64,000 bases of DNA from Saussurea involucrata (GCA_033807775.1 CM066317.1:35033870-35097869), one strand, 5' to 3'. Counted from the stretch's first letter, positions 10,486-23,162 are shown. Numbers and translations: made by a program. The notes: generated from the sequence alone by a model not told the origin.

Positions 10486-11700
10486 TTATTCCGTCATCTG
10501 AAAAACACGACCCTTTGCTTTCGATACCTCAGGCCCTTGTTCCTCTCCCGGACTAACACCCGTTGGTCTCACCGCCATACTACCCTGTTGTGCTTTCCAT
10601 TGCGGACAATCTGACTGAATATGATCCGGGGAATTGCAAACGAAATAGAATCGAGTTACCCGACAGTCTCTAACAATGTGACTAGTCTTTCCACATTTGT
10701 AACAACTTCGGGAATCCACATAACAGTTTCCTTGATGAACACGATTGCATTTTGGGCATGGTCTTTCAACTGGTCTGAAAGGCGAATAACTATCAAACCT
10801 CGGGGATTCGTATTCTTCTGAATCGTACATCGTTTCTTCCAATTTTCTTTTCCCAGCACTCTTATCACCAACGTCTCTCCGGTTATCCTGTTCCACGTTT
10901 TCCGCGACATCCACTGCGGCTGAGAAGGTATCAGGTCCTTTTGCAGTCACTAGCTTTCTAATTTATGCATTTAACCCAAAAATAAACCTTTCCATCTTTA
11001 GAGCCTCCGTGGCAACATAGTACTCTGCAAAGCGAGACTTCTCCAGAAAGAGAGCGGTGTAATCCCTAACCGATAAACTTCGCTGGTGTAGGTTCATGAA
11101 CTCCTCTTCCAATTGTCTAACTGCTGCTTGAGAACAAAACTGTCCTTTGAATGCTGTTGTGAATTCGTCCCAAGTAAAAGCAGAGTATACATCCGACCCT
11201 AGGGAATCAATGTGAGCTTCCCACCAGAATAGGGCATCAGCTTTTAGCATTGCGGTTCCATATAGTACTCTATCTTCGTCAGCACACTTACTAGTTTTGA
11301 AGATAGCATCAATCTCCTTCAACCACCTCATCGCTTTCACGGGGTCCCTGTCTCCTGAGTAGGTCGGAGGTTTACAGCTTAAAAACATTTTGTAGTCGCA
11401 CCTCCTTGGTACTGGTATAACAGTCGGTATGATTGGTATTTCGTCTTCGAGTCCAGGGTCTGGTGTTTCAGCTTCGTCGTGATGATTTCGGTCAAACATT
11501 GCTTGTATACTGGTTCGTAGTCTTCCCATTTCAGCCATTAAGTCATTTCTTGTAATAAATTCAGTACCTCGCCCCTGAACTCTGCCTCCAGTTCTGCCCC
11601 TACCTCTTTCTCTTCCTCTTCCCCTTGTCCCGACTGTTGGATTCGTTCTATTAGGATTTCTTCCTCCCTCTCTAGTCGTATTTCTAGTATCGCTTGCCAT
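10486..11700 (-). pseudogene. Gag of gypsy element S
   Basis: The ATG at 11700 starts an Arg/Gly-rich N-terminus. It is followed by a retrotransposon gag domain (CKPPTYSGDRDPVKAMRWL, FWWEAHI, residues about 105-240). An in-frame TAA at 10963 interrupts it. The same frame continues with two zinc knuckles: CYKCGKTSHIVRDC is intact, while the second (YFVCNSPDHIQSDC) has lost its first Cys. The protein resembles the gag of element G (38010-38600), so the two are related gypsy families. The sequence after 10486 reaches VTGIF, the start of protease, and then pol is deleted. Confidence 0.85.
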
Positions 11701-11945
11701 TCTGTAGATTCAGACAAGATTAATATACACATAAGCACATACCCCATATAATAAGGTATCCCAGTCCAAACATGCACCTGTAAGATCACAATTACACTGG
11801 CCAGGTGTAATCTGAAATTACCTTACATGATGTTCCTTCTATCTTTTATACTTAGCATCCCAAGGTTCTAATATATCAAGGACATCCTACTTCACATGCA
11901 GTTTAAGTCTAGGTACGGGTACAAATACCTAAATCCCTTAAACTA

Positions 11946-11959
11946 GGGCTCTGATACCA
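11946..11959 (-). promoter_or_regulatory. Primer binding site of S
   Basis: The minus strand reads TGGTATCAGAGCCC next to the 5' LTR, complementary to initiator tRNA-Met. Confidence 0.85.
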
Positions 11960-11961
11960 TT

Positions 11962-13582
11962 TGTAACGACCCGGTATCCCAAGACATACATAATATATAT
12001 AACAATTAACATTTCATACACAACGTCATTACTTTCATAACAAAATACATGATAATTCACATTCGGTCCCAAAGTCTCAAAACTATACAGTACAGAAAGG
12101 TAAATATATCCTAATCTTCGACAGCTAGCAACCGCCTTCTATGCTTTATCCTTCCCTTTGCTAACAAAAGAACCTTGACCTGGAAAACATATTTTTGAAA
12201 ACAAAATGAGGGTTAGACCAAACGGGTCTAGTGAGTTAATCCCAGTCCTTTCCAAAATCATTATAAAAACTTTTATGTAAATCCTTTGTATCAAAATAGT
12301 TTAGATAAACCTTTGGTAATCCTTTCGTAAAATATAAACATACCACACGTATTTAAATACCAATCCAGACTCGTGCATCGTGTACATCTCATCCACCTTA
12401 TTCCTCCACAAATGGCCATATTAGTTGGTAGCAAGCCAACTAATAAATCAACAACCGGTCCGCACACCGGAACCCGACTACTCACCGGTCCGCACACCGG
12501 AACCCGGCTACTTACCGGTCCGCACACCGGAACCCGGCAACAAGTGCACTCTTGTAGTGCAAAGCTTATATAAATACAATATATATCTCATTACATCATA
12601 TTGTCATTTATATACACATAATCATATTCCTACCACATAATCATCTCATATATATATATATACACATATATATATGTATCCCAATTCAAAAACGTTTTAA
12701 AGCAAAACTCACCTTGAATGCTTAAAATACGCTTCCAAGCCTTTCTCCGAGCTATCCGATCCTTTACCCAGAATTCTCAGAATCTGAAACCATTTACATA
12801 CAAACATCTCCTCACCAACTTATATATAAAACTTACTAGCAGACTATGAACTCTAGATACATCTATCTAACTTTTATCCTCAAAATGATCAAACAGCCAA
12901 AGTTTCCGGACAACCCAAAAGAATCCGGACAACACGATTTATCCGGACAACCCAGACTAATCCGGACAGCACCAGGAATCCGGATACCATCAGGTATCTA
13001 AATCATCAGGAAAAGTATAACAAGAGGGACTTACCCGGATACTTGAATCGTCCGGACACCATCAGCTAATTACCCGGACACTACCAACCAATCCATCCGG
13101 ACACATTCATGGTGTCCGGAAACCTCTGTCGGTTTGGTCCTTTTTACCCAGAAAACCGACTGAATTAATACCAGAAGTGTTTGTGATGTTTCTACTCCGA
13201 TCGAACCCTTCCAAAAGCAATTACAAACATAAAATACAAAGGAACATACCTTAATTCATCTTCCAAACACACCAATTTGAACCCTTTAGCACCAAACCCT
13301 TCTTTTCTCTTCTTGCTTTCTCTCAACACACACACACACTAACTTTACTGATTTTCTGCTTGTGATAATATCTGAATTCAGAAGGGATAATATCTAACTT
13401 AATTTACCACTTTAGACCTTAAACTAACCATAATCACCATTTCAACCCTTAGACTCTTCATTATTAACTAAAACTTCTTTAAATTATCATTTAACCAATT
13501 TCTACCCTAAACACACTTTAATAAAGTTAACTAAACTTAACGGAAAGGGGATTTAACTAACGGACTTACCCAGGGTATTACA
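11962..13582 (-). repeat. Right (5') LTR of S, 1621 bp
   Basis: Same as the left LTR but with three instead of two copies of the 34-bp CCGGTCCGCACACCGG unit (about 12454-12540), which accounts for its 34 extra bases. A TCCGGAC-rich stretch lies at 12905-13120. Confidence 0.9.
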
Positions 13583-14897
13583 AGTACCATCTACCACAGA
13601 GGTTGTACCAGAACCACAGAGTGCAACCACAGAGGTTCAACTTGATGCTAATAATGACCATCTTCCAAAAATAACCAAGTGGACGAAGAGTCATCCTCAG
13701 AGCCAAATAATTGGCGATCCTTCTGAAAAAGTCAAGACCAGATCAGCCACTGCTAATTTTTGTTTCTTTACAAACTTTATTAGTGTGATCGAACCCAAAC
13801 GTGTTTCTGAAGCCCTAGATGACCCAAACTGGGTAGATGCAATGCAAGAAGAACTTCTACAGTTTGAGAGAAACAAGGTATGGACCCTAGTTCCTCTGCC
13901 AAGAGGGAAACAAGCAATAAGAAGAAAGTGGGTCTTCAGAAACAAGAAGGATGAGGATGGGGTGGTCATAAGAAACAAGGCGAGATTGGTGGCCAAGGGA
14001 TATTAAGCAAAAGGCATTGATTACGATGAGACTTTTGCCCCTGTCGCACGACTCGAAGCAATAAGAATCTTCTTAGCCTTCGCAGCCCACAGAGGTTTCA
14101 AAGTTTTTCAAATGGATGTAAAATCTGCCTTTCTAAATGGTCAAATTCAAGAAGAAGTATACGTCCAGCAGCCACCAGGGTTCGAAAGTTCCAAGTACCC
14201 AAACCATGTTTACTTTCTTGATAAAGCTCTGTATGGACTGAAACAGGCTCCAAGAGCATGGTACGAACACCTTTCAACCTTTCTCCTTGGTAATGATTTC
14301 GAAAGAGGTACAACTGATACTACTTTGTTTTATAAAAGAAAAGGTGAGGAGATTCTGCTTGTACAAATTTATGTGGATGACATTATTTTTGGTTCTACAA
14401 ATGCACAACACTGCACAGATTTTGAAAAGCTCATGCAGAGTGAGTTTGAAATGAGTATGATGGGAGAATTAAACATCTTCCTAGGACTCCAAGTCAAACA
14501 ATCATTAGAGGGAATTTTTATAAATCAAGCTAAATATGTCTCTGACATTCTTTCAAAATTCAAGCTCTCTGATGCCTCTGTCATGAAGACCCCCATGTCC
14601 ACTGGAAATAAGTTAGACTCAGATCTAAGTGGAAAATCTATAGAGTGCAAGCTCTACAGAGGTATGATTGGGTCCCTCTTGTACTTAACAGCCAGTAGAT
14701 CTGATATAATGTATGCCACATGCCTCTGTGCAAGATATCAAGCTAACCCAAAGGAATCCCACCTTCTTGCTGTAAAGAGGATCTTCAGATACCTAAAGGG
14801 AACCAAAAATCTTGGCCTCTGGTATCCGAAGAACTCTGGTTTTGATCTTATGGCCTACACAGATTCAGATTATGGAGGATGCAAGCTGGACCGAAAA
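13583..14897 (+). pseudogene. RT fragment of P copy 1
   Basis: Continues the P pol frame after S: MQEELLQFERNKVW, KARLVAKGY, MDVKSAFLNG, LYGLKQAPRAWY, VQIYVDDIIFGS (catalytic YVDD), and GGCKLDRK at the end. A 3-bp deletion near 14005 creates a TAA. The gene stops within the RT C-terminus at the duplication junction; RNase H is absent. Confidence 0.88.
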
Positions 14898-15899
14898 CAA
14901 GCGGTGTTGACAGCTTCTGCCCAAAACTGAGTAGGCAGGTGAGAATCGCTGAGCATTGAACGTGCAGCTTCAATAATTGTTCTATTTCTTCTTTCAGCGA
15001 CTCCATTTTTTTGTGGTGTTCTCACTAAAAGTGTGAGAAATACCCTTGCTCTCAAAGAAGGAATCAAGAGAACTGTTTTTGAATTCAGTCCCATGATCAC
15101 TCCTTATTGAGCGAACGGTCAAATTGTTCAGGGTTTCCATCTTCCGAACAAAGGTGATGAGTTCTTCAGGGGTGTCACTCTTGGAACGGAGAAACATAAC
15201 CCATGTATAACGAGAGAATTCATCAACTATGACCAGTGTATATTTCTTTCCAGCGATGGATTGTTTGTTAACAGGGCCAAACAAATCCATATGGAGTAGT
15301 TGTAGAGGAGATGACACTGAGGAGATTTGCTTTGATTTAAAGCTTGCTTTGGTCTGCTTCCCTTTCTCACATGCTGAACATAAAGACTCTTTGGCATATG
15401 AGTGTTGAGGTAGACCAGTAACTAACTCTTTTGAAGAAAGAGAGTTCAGTGTCTTGAAATTCAGATGAGAGAGCCTCTTATGCCATAGCCAGTTGACATC
15501 AGATGAGGCTTTTGAGAAGAAACAGTAGTTCTCAGTGGTTGTTGAGTCCATGTTTATTACATAAACATTTTCCAAACGATAACCGCTGAGAGCTATCTTC
15601 TCCTTTTTGTCAGTGACAAAGCAGGATTCTTTGGTAAAGATTACCTTGTTATCCTTGTCGCAAAGCTGACTGATGCTTAACAAATTATGCTTCAGCCCTT
15701 CAACATATGCGACTCTTCTGAAGGTGGTTGTACCATTAGAGAGTACACCAAACCCTCGGGTATGTCCTTTTCCATTTCCACCGAAAGTCACAGAGGGACC
15801 CTTCTCTTCCTTGTATTCAGCGAGCAGGCTTTTCTTTCCAGTCATGTGTCTAGAGCATCCGCTATCGAGATACCAGATACCCTTCTGAACCTGCATCAC
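14898..15899 (-). pseudogene. Protease-end, pre-integrase and partial integrase of A copy 2
   Basis: GIWYLDSGCSRHMTG, pre-integrase HKRLSHL/CSACEKGK, LLHMDLFGP and IRSDHGTEF are present in one frame (14994-15899). A frameshift near 15030 moves the PQKNGVAERRNRT segment to another frame. The gene is cut at 14897, so the C-terminal integrase is missing. Compared with copy 1 it has a one-base difference at the frameshift. Confidence 0.85.
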
Positions 15900-15908
15900 A
15901 AAGGAAGA

Positions 15909-18302
15909 TTAGTTTTTCTTGGGTACCCACTTAACCATGTGCACACGTTTGTCAGTGGAAGCAGTTGGAATGGAAGGTTCAGCAATCTTCGCAGCATTTG
16001 AAGATTCAGCTTTGTCAGTCTTCACTTTAGTTAATTTCTTAACCTCAGTGGTCTTCTTTGCCTTGGGGGCAATCTTCACCTTAGCTATCTTATCAGCTTT
16101 GGTGGCTGTGGGGTACTTACTAGAAATATGATCAGTGAGTCCACAATGATAACATTTCCTATAACTAAAAGTAGTTCTAGGACCATTTGAGTGCTGAGCT
16201 TTTGATTTTGAAATAGAAGGACCCGCACCAAATAAGCTTTTGGCTTTAGAAATGGGAGGAACATTTACTTCTTCAGATTTCTTATCAAGGACATCCACTC
16301 TGAGTCTAGGAGTAGATCGCTGAATAGACCCACGCTGAGTAGATCCAGAGATCTGATTCCTTGATCCAGAGGAATAAATCACTAAAGCTTTAGAAGCATT
16401 CAGCTTTGGTACTAAAGTACCCTTCTGAGGATTTTGGTTCAACGCAATTCCTTTACCTTTATCTTTAAAGACAGAGGTAGGTTTTGGATAAACCATTTTC
16501 TCTTTACCTTTTGAAGAGGCAGAGATTTCCTCAGGAATAGGCGGTCTGGACGAGGAACACTGAGAGGATGAAGTATCAGCGACTGAGGATACGAAAGTTC
16601 CAAATAAGAGCATGGAACGATCAGTGGTTGGTTCTTTAGTTTCATATTTGTAACCAAGACCATGTTTATCACTCAGGGGTATCTGAGACTTAATTATCTC
16701 AGTGATCTTTGTTGAAGAGTTACACCATCCTTCAACAGTAGCTTTTTCAGCTTTCAAAGCAGCGATAGCTTCTGCTCGTTCGATTTTGACTAGCTGATTT
16801 AAATGCACTTGATCTTTAAAATCTTCTTCAATTTTAGAAAGCTTTTCTATTTGAAGGTGACAGTTTTTAAGCTGTTCAGCGAGATCAAGATTTTGGTTTT
16901 CAACTATTGTTTTGCCATTCATGGCTTCATATAAACTTCTAGTCAAGAGATCGATTTTGCGGAGACTATTAGCTTCATCAATATTTGCAATATTTGTAAA
17001 GAAGGAAGGTGATACCTGAATTGCAGATGTTGAGGTAGAGGGAATGTCTGAACTTTCTTCCTTATCTTCAATCTTTGCCATAAGACAGAGATTGGCTTCA
17101 TCATCCTCAGAATCAGATGATGATTCTTCTTCTTCAGAAGCAGCCCAATCGTAAACCATCAGGCCTTTGCCTTTCTTCTTGAAGCTTTTTAGCTTTGCAT
17201 ATTTTTCTTTCAGCTTAGAATATTTGTCATCTTTATTCATGGGAATAAAGGATTTCTTGGGAAACGCTGAGTTTCTTGATACTTTCTTAGACCTGCACTC
17301 GTTAGCGAAATGTCCAATCTTTTCGCAGTTAAAACAAGTAGCAGTAGCCTTATCAACAGTAGCTGATGATCTTGGCTTATCAGTTATTGAAAGGGGTTTG
17401 TTCTTTCTGAACATTTTCTTTTCGGCGAATCTCCTGAACTTTTTAGTTAGGAGAGCCAAAGATTCATCATCATCTGAAGAGTCAGAATCTGATGACCTTT
17501 CAGAGTTACTTTCTAACTCAGTGATAGTGACCGAGGGTCGCTGAGTAGAAGGTTCCTCTGAGATTAAAGCAACAGGGGTGCTTTTGGAATCTTTTATAAG
17601 ATTCTTCTTAAGATGGCTTGATTGCTCATGATTCAGCATCGTGCCATATAAGGTAGCAAGGGTCATTGATCTTAGATCTTTTGACAGCTTGAGACACATA
17701 GAATAACTGTCCCAGCTTTCAGGTAAACATTCTAGAAACTTTGTCAGCACTTCAAAGTTAGAATATTCTTTACCAACAGTTTTTAGATCTATTATTAAGC
17801 AATTAAAACGTTGGTGAACTTAAGAGAGAGTCTCATTCTTACCACAAATGAAACTTTCATACTGTCTTACCAGGTTGATCTTTCGAGAGTCCTGGACTTC
17901 AGCAATACCTTCATACTGAACACATATTGTGTCCCACATGGCTTTTGAGGATTTCAGGTTCATGACGGAATGGTAGACTTCGTCAGGAAGAGCCATGGAT
18001 AGTATGGATCTGGATTTTGTGTCGATAGCCACTTTCTTCTTATCTTCGTCAGTCCATGTATGAACTTCTTTGGGTACCAGCCTTTCTGGAATAGCAGGTC
18101 TATTCTCAGCGGCAGGTACAGCGGCATCAATTCTTACAGGAATAAATGGGCCGTTTTCAAGATAATAAGGCATAGTAGGGTCTACACCTTCTAAGAAGAG
18201 AGTCATCCTATTTTTCCATAGATTAAAGTTATCTCTGGAGAATCTAGGGGGTTTTGCAAGAGAACCATTGTCGATATAATTTGTGTTTGTGTTAGTAGTC
18301 AT
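15909..18302 (-). pseudogene. Gag of A copy 2, nearly complete
   Basis: The ATG at 18302 starts a 160-codon frame ending at a TAA (17820-17822), after which the gag frame continues for 613 codons (15909-17750). It contains the gag capsid-like domain (TKFLECLPESWDSY, LYGTMLNHE), an acidic Ser/Asp tract and a CCHC knuckle (CFNCEKIGHFANEC). A Lys-rich region follows, then a coiled-coil-like stretch and a second knuckle in which the last Cys has become Tyr (CYHCGLTDHISSKY). The stop after KWVPKKN is in frame with pol, 9 bp before the pol ORF. Gag packages the element RNA. Confidence 0.85.
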
Positions 18303-18371
18303 TTTTCAGAAATAGCAAGGAAGAGAAATCTTAGTATAAATTAGATCTTGTTTATGAGTTTAAACAAATCC

Positions 18372-18383
18372 GCTCTGATACCA
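18372..18383 (-). promoter_or_regulatory. Primer binding site of A copy 2
   Basis: TGGTATCAGAGC on the minus strand beside the LTR, complementary to initiator tRNA-Met. Confidence 0.85.
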
Positions 18384-18385
18384 CT

Positions 18386-19355
18386 TGTTGGTCCCGAAGG
18401 GCTATACAAGTTTGTAGAAGGGGGGGGGGGTTGAATACAAACACACAAATTTTACTTTTCTAAATTGTTTATTGATAAATCATTAACAATTTACAGCTTG
18501 TTGCGGAAACAAGATTAAGGATAAATCCTAAATCTAAACAAGTTGGAACACTAAGTTTCTTGCACTAAGAAGGAGAAGGAAATTACTAATAATAACCTAT
18601 CTCAAGATAAGAAGGATGAACTTGTCCAGAGTTAGCAAGTTACTTCAAAATGAAGTGAGTTCATCTTCTTATATAATGCATGCATTTAATGCATGGCAGT
18701 ATACACTTTACACGTGGCAGCAGCTGATTGGTTGCATGTCATTGACCTTTGTTGACAACCTAAGTAGCCGCATGTTTGAACAGTGTAGTATCAGAGTGGT
18801 TGTACGAATTTAGACAATAAGGAGGTTCTTTTCTGACATATCGTACGGAGTCGTGCAAGGGTGGTTAAGACAAAAGTACTTTGTACGGAGGACTTCATGA
18901 TCAGCTTTTCGTTGATTCAGCGATCTATCATTCTTCATCAGCGAATGATAGAGTTCAGCGATAGCTGAAGTCTTGTACTTGATACTTCACGTTGATTAGA
19001 CGAATCTGAGTCTTCGCTGATCCGCATCAGTTCATTAGGAGACTTGTCGCTGGTTCTTGAGCTTGATCTTCGACTTCAGCGTAGAACCTATGTTGACGTG
19101 AAACTTATCTTCAGAGATCATAAGTAAACAACTAACTTATCAGCGATCACCATAAGTACTGAACAGACTCAGAGTATTATGGTGAACAGTTTCGCTGAAT
19201 GTTTAATCTAAAGAGCGAGAGTTCCTATCAGCGGTACTAGAAGATCTTAGTACTTATCAGCGATAGTGAAACTCTGATACATATTGTTTACTTACAATTT
19301 TCACTAAGTATATAAGAGAGGGTCATTATCAAATCACTGAGGGTTTGGATCAACA
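18386..19355 (-). repeat. Complete 5' LTR of Sirevirus A, 970 bp
   Basis: Ends are TGTTGATCC (at 19355) and GGGACCAACA (at 18386), a 5-bp TGTTG/CAACA inverted pair. The minus strand holds a TATA box and a G-box (next entry). Near the 3' end is an 11-base C tract (G on plus, 18420-18430), followed by the end region that also appears, diverged, at 1345-1375. CAGCGA/CGCTGA words are dense at 18900-19320. Confidence 0.9.
18668..18716 (-). promoter_or_regulatory. LTR promoter of Sirevirus A
   Basis: On the minus strand a CACGTG box in ACACGTGGC-type context (18711-18716) lies about 40 bp upstream of TATATAAG (18668-18675). This is the expected U3 promoter for the genomic transcript. G-box/ABRE-like sites suggest bZIP control (inference). 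Confidence 0.65.
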
Positions 19356-19878
19356 AAAGGAAATGTCCTCTCAGTGTTCAAAAACTCCAAAACCTCTAAG
19401 GCTATTTCAAGAAAAATTAACTTGGCAACATAATGGTAAATGGGTTAAAAATGACAAATCTTTTCCTTCTGTGACAGTGAAATCAGCAGAGGTTCACCAC
19501 CACAGAAGATGGGCTCAACAGAAGGCTACTCCCAACAGAGAATTTTCAAAACATCAATCTAGTCTAGATAGGTCTTCTTGTAATAGGAAGTCTAATGCTA
19601 GGAAAGATTGTAATAATAAGGCCTATGTACCCATATTCAGTGTTTTCAATGAAAAGCTTAAGCAAGTTTCTTCAGATATCAATCATTGTCATTGCTTCGA
19701 TCTTATGCATCAATTGAGCCAACACTTCTCAAGCCCTCACTGTTTCCTCTCTAGACCCAAAAAGAATGCAATATTCAAGGGTAAGAAGAAACCAGATGGT
19801 TCTTCGAAAGAGGTTAAAACCAAAACTAAGGATGCCAAAGCAACCTTAAAGACCCCTAACAAACCTGGACCCATTTAG
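19356..19878 (+). pseudogene. Gag fragment of P copy 2
   Basis: A frame of 177 codons opens inside the preceding LTR at 19345. Only the part from 19356 is gag: basic, with HHHRRWAQQK and a Lys-rich tail. It ends in a TAG after NKPGPI. Pol opens in the +1 frame at about 19900. Confidence 0.7.
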
Positions 19879-19903
19879 AAATGGGTACCTAAAATCTCTG
19901 AAT

Positions 19904-21196
19904 GTGTTGCAGAAGCAGTATGTGCCGATCTGGTATCTAGACTCCGGGTGCTCGTGGTACATGACTGGCGACAGAGGTATACTATCCTCTTACAAAGATA
20001 AACTCGATGGAGGATCGGTAAGCATAACCGTATGCAAAATTGCATATGTGGATGGCCTTAAGCACAATCTACTCAGTGTTAGCCAACTTTGCGATACGGG
20101 TTTCGATGTCATGTTCAAAAGAACATTCTGCTCTCTGCAAGGGGAAGATACAGGAGTTGAACTTCTGCGAGCTGAACGAAAGGGCGATCTATACCTCATG
20201 AACTTTAGTGTCAAAATCAAGAAAGACAAGCTCTGCTTTGTTGCCTGTAAGAACGAAGAAGCTTGGCTATGGCATAACAGGTTCTGCCATCTAAAATTTC
20301 ACACTCTAGATAAGCTTGTTAAACTTGATCTTGTTAAAGGTCTGCCAAATGTTAAATTTAGTAAAGATCATTTGTGTTCTGCCTACAAAATGGGTAAACT
20401 CAAAAGAGCTTCCCATAAAGGCAAGACTGATGTGTCTTGCCCTAGGCCTCTGTATATGCTACATGTTGACCTCTGTGGTCCAATCGCTACACAGAGCCTA
20501 GGAGGCAAAAAGTAATTGCTAGTGTTGGTTGATGAATACTCGATATATACATGGGTGGAATTTGTCAGGAAGAAATCAGATGTTCCAAACATTCTGATAA
20601 ACCTAATGAAAAGAATCCAGGTTCTGTATGAGTGCAGGATTCAAAGGTTAAGAAGTGACAATGGCACAGAATTCAAAAACTCTGTCATTGAAGCTTACCT
20701 TACAGAAGAAGGCATATCTTAGAACTTCTATGTTGCACGCACCCCACAACAGAACGACGTGGTCGAACGCAAAAACCGCACGCTTGTGGAGGCTGCAAGA
20801 ACTATGCTGACAGCATCTGGATTGCCCACATATTTCTGGGCAGAAGTTGTATCAACCGCTTGCTACACCCAAAATTGATAAACAATAGTAAAGAGACACA
20901 TCAAAACACCGTACCACTTGATCAACCAAAGGCGACCAAACATCAAGTTCTTCCATGTATTTAGATGCAAGTGCTTTGTCCTAAACGACAGAGAAGCTAG
21001 AGGAAAGTTTGATGTAAAATCAGACGAAGGCAAGTTCATTGGGTACTATGCCACTTCAAAAGCCTACAGAGTTTACCTTCTACGGTCTAAAACAATTGTG
21101 GAGAGTATCAATGTCTCTTTTGACGATTCCTTTCAAAAGACTTCTGAACAAATCAGTTCAGAACTCGGTCTGAAAAAGGAATCCTCTGGCATCTAA
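19904..21196 (+). pseudogene. Protease-end, pre-integrase and integrase of P copy 2
   Basis: One continuous frame with stops at 20515, 20722, near 20879 and at 21196. WYLDSGCS starts it; the HxxxH...CxxC finger has CSAYKMGK (second Cys lost). The integrase acids are in MLHVDLCGP, LRSDNGTEF and VVERKNRT. The stop after TQN sits where family A has Arg (TQNRS) and the one after EEGIS where a Gln-type codon fits; both are consistent with C-to-T changes. Confidence 0.83.
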
Positions 21197-21235
21197 AAAA
21201 CAAGAGAAGTAGAACTGAATCTGCTATTTGAAGAG

Positions 21236-21578
21236 ATGTTCAATGACGATATTGATCCCTCTGCTGGAGCCACCAGAGCCTCTGAAGAAACATCTTCTAC
21301 TAACCAGACTGAGTCAGGTATATCTCTAACTGGTCCATTAAATAGTTCATCATCTTCTGTGAATCGTGCAGATGCAAGTGCTGAGGGGGAGCGAGCAGAA
21401 GATGATACAAGCAAAGATTCTACTACAGAGGCACTGGAAATACCAACTCCAGCAACTACAGAGGAAGCAATACCAGAGGGAAATGAGGATTCTGTCTCTA
21501 TATCCTCAGAGGAATCAATTCCAACTCTTATCGAAATACCTCGACAAGCTGAAGAACCAAGTTCAAGCACTGAAGTAT
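21236..21578 (+). pseudogene. Acidic integrase-RT linker of P copy 2
   Basis: Ser/Thr/Glu-rich low-complexity linker in the pol frame, interrupted by the S solo LTR. Same content as 8289-8631. Confidence 0.7.
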
Positions 21579-23162
21579 TGTAACGACCCGGTATCCCAAG
21601 ACATACATAATATATATAACAATTAACATTTCATACACAACGTCATTACTTTCATAACAAAATACATGATCATTCACATTCGGTCCCAAAGTCTCAAAAC
21701 TATACAGTACAGAAAGGTAAATATATCCTAATCTTCGACAGCTAGCAACCGCCTTCTATGCTTTATCCTTCCCTTTGCTAACAAAAGAACCTTGACCTGG
21801 AAAACATATTTTTGTAAACAAAATGAGGGTTAGACCAAACGGGTCTAGTGAGTTAATCCCAGTCCTTTCCAAAATCATTATAAAACCTTTTATGTAAATC
21901 CTTTGTATCAAAATAGTTTAGATAAACCTTTGGTAATCCTTTCGTAAAATATAAACATACCACACGTATTTAAATACCAATCCAGACTCGTGCATCGTGT
22001 ACATCTCATCCACCTTATTCCTCCACAAATGGCCATATTAGTTGGTAGCAAGCCAACTAATAAATCAACAACCGGTCCGCACACCGGAACCCGGCTACTT
22101 ACCGGTCCGCACACCGGAACCCGACAACAAGTGCACTCGTGTAGTGCAAAGCTTATATAAATACAATATATATCTCATTACATCATATTGTCATTTATAT
22201 ACACATAATCATATTCCTACCACATAATCATCTCATATATATATACACATATATATGTATCCCAATTCAAAAACGTTTTAAAGCAAAACTCACCTTGAAT
22301 GCTTAAAATACGCTTCCAAGCCTTTCTCCGAGCTATCCGATCCTTTACCCAGAATTCTCAGAATCTGAAACCATTTACATACAAACATCTCCTCACCAAC
22401 TTATATATAAAACTTACTAGCAGGCTATGAACTCTAGATACATCTATCTAACTTTTATCCTCAAAATGATCAAACAGCCAAAGTTTCCGGACAACCCAAA
22501 AGAATCCGGACAACACGATTTATCCGGACAACCCAGACTAATCCGGACAGCACCAGGAATCCGGATACCATCAGGTATCTAAATCATCAGGAAAAGTATA
22601 ACAAGAGGGACTTACCCGGATACTTGAATCGTCCGGCACCATCAGCTAATTACCCGGACACTACCAACCAATCCATCCGGACACATTCATGGTGTCCGGA
22701 AACCTCTGTCGGTTTGGTCCTTTTTACCCAGAAAACCGACTGAATTAATACCAGAAGTGTTTGTGATGTTTCTACTCCGATCGAACCCTTCCAAAAGCAA
22801 TTACAAACATAAAATACAAAGGAACATACCTTAATTCATCTTCCAAACACACCAATTTGAACCCTTTAGCACCAAACCCTTCTTTTCTCTTCTTGCTTTC
22901 TCTCAACACACACACACACTAACTTTACTGATTTTCTGCTTGTGATAATATCTGAATTCAGAAGGGATAATATCTAACTTAATTTACCACTTTAGACCTT
23001 AAACTAACCATAATTACCATTTCAACCCTTAGACTCTTCATTATTAACTAAAACTTCTTTAAATTATCATTTAACCAATTTCTACCCTAAACACACTTTA
23101 ATAAAGTTAACTAAACTTAACGGAAAGGGGATTTAACTAACAGACTTACCCGGGGTATTACA
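21579..23162 (-). repeat. Solo LTR of gypsy element S (1584 bp)
   Basis: Begins TGTAACGACCCGG and ends GGGGTATTACA. It is flanked by AGTAT (21574-21578) and AGTAC (23163-23167), the same imperfect duplication as the two-LTR copy in unit 1. It has two 34-bp CCGGTCCGCACACCGG units. Such a solo LTR forms by recombination between the two LTRs of a full insertion. Confidence 0.92.

Larger units (their letters stand above)
8632..13582 (-). mobile_element. Ty3/gypsy element S, pol-less, with two LTRs
   Basis: Two near-identical LTRs (8632-10218, 11962-13582) flank a 1743-bp interior. The minus strand gives the order LTR, primer site, gag, polypurine tract, LTR. The flanking target duplication is AGTAT (8627-8631) and AGTAC (13583-13587). 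Removing S restores the P reading frame. Pol is missing from just after the start of protease to the purine tract, so the element cannot move by itself. The same insertion is a solo LTR in unit 2. Confidence 0.88.
6411..14897 (+). mobile_element. Sirevirus-type Ty1/copia element, family P, duplicated partial copy 1
   Basis: Plus-strand copia sequence from within gag to RT, directly after the A LTR. It is interrupted by gypsy element S (8632-13582) and ends abruptly in RT at 14897, where family A integrase starts on the other strand. It is nearly identical to P copy 2 (19356-24480), apart from S and small indels, so it is a segmental duplicate rather than an independent insertion. It lacks its 5' end, the RNase H end, the envelope-like gene and the LTRs. 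Confidence 0.85.
14898..19355 (-). mobile_element. Sirevirus A, duplicated copy 2 (LTR to integrase)
   Basis: Minus-strand copy with a complete 970-bp 5' LTR, primer site, full gag and the first part of integrase. It ends at the junction at 14894-14897, so RT, RNase H and the envelope-like gene are missing. It keeps the 1-kb gag segment and the LTR part that copy 1 has lost. It is followed by AAAGG and family P gag, exactly as copy 1. Confidence 0.88.
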
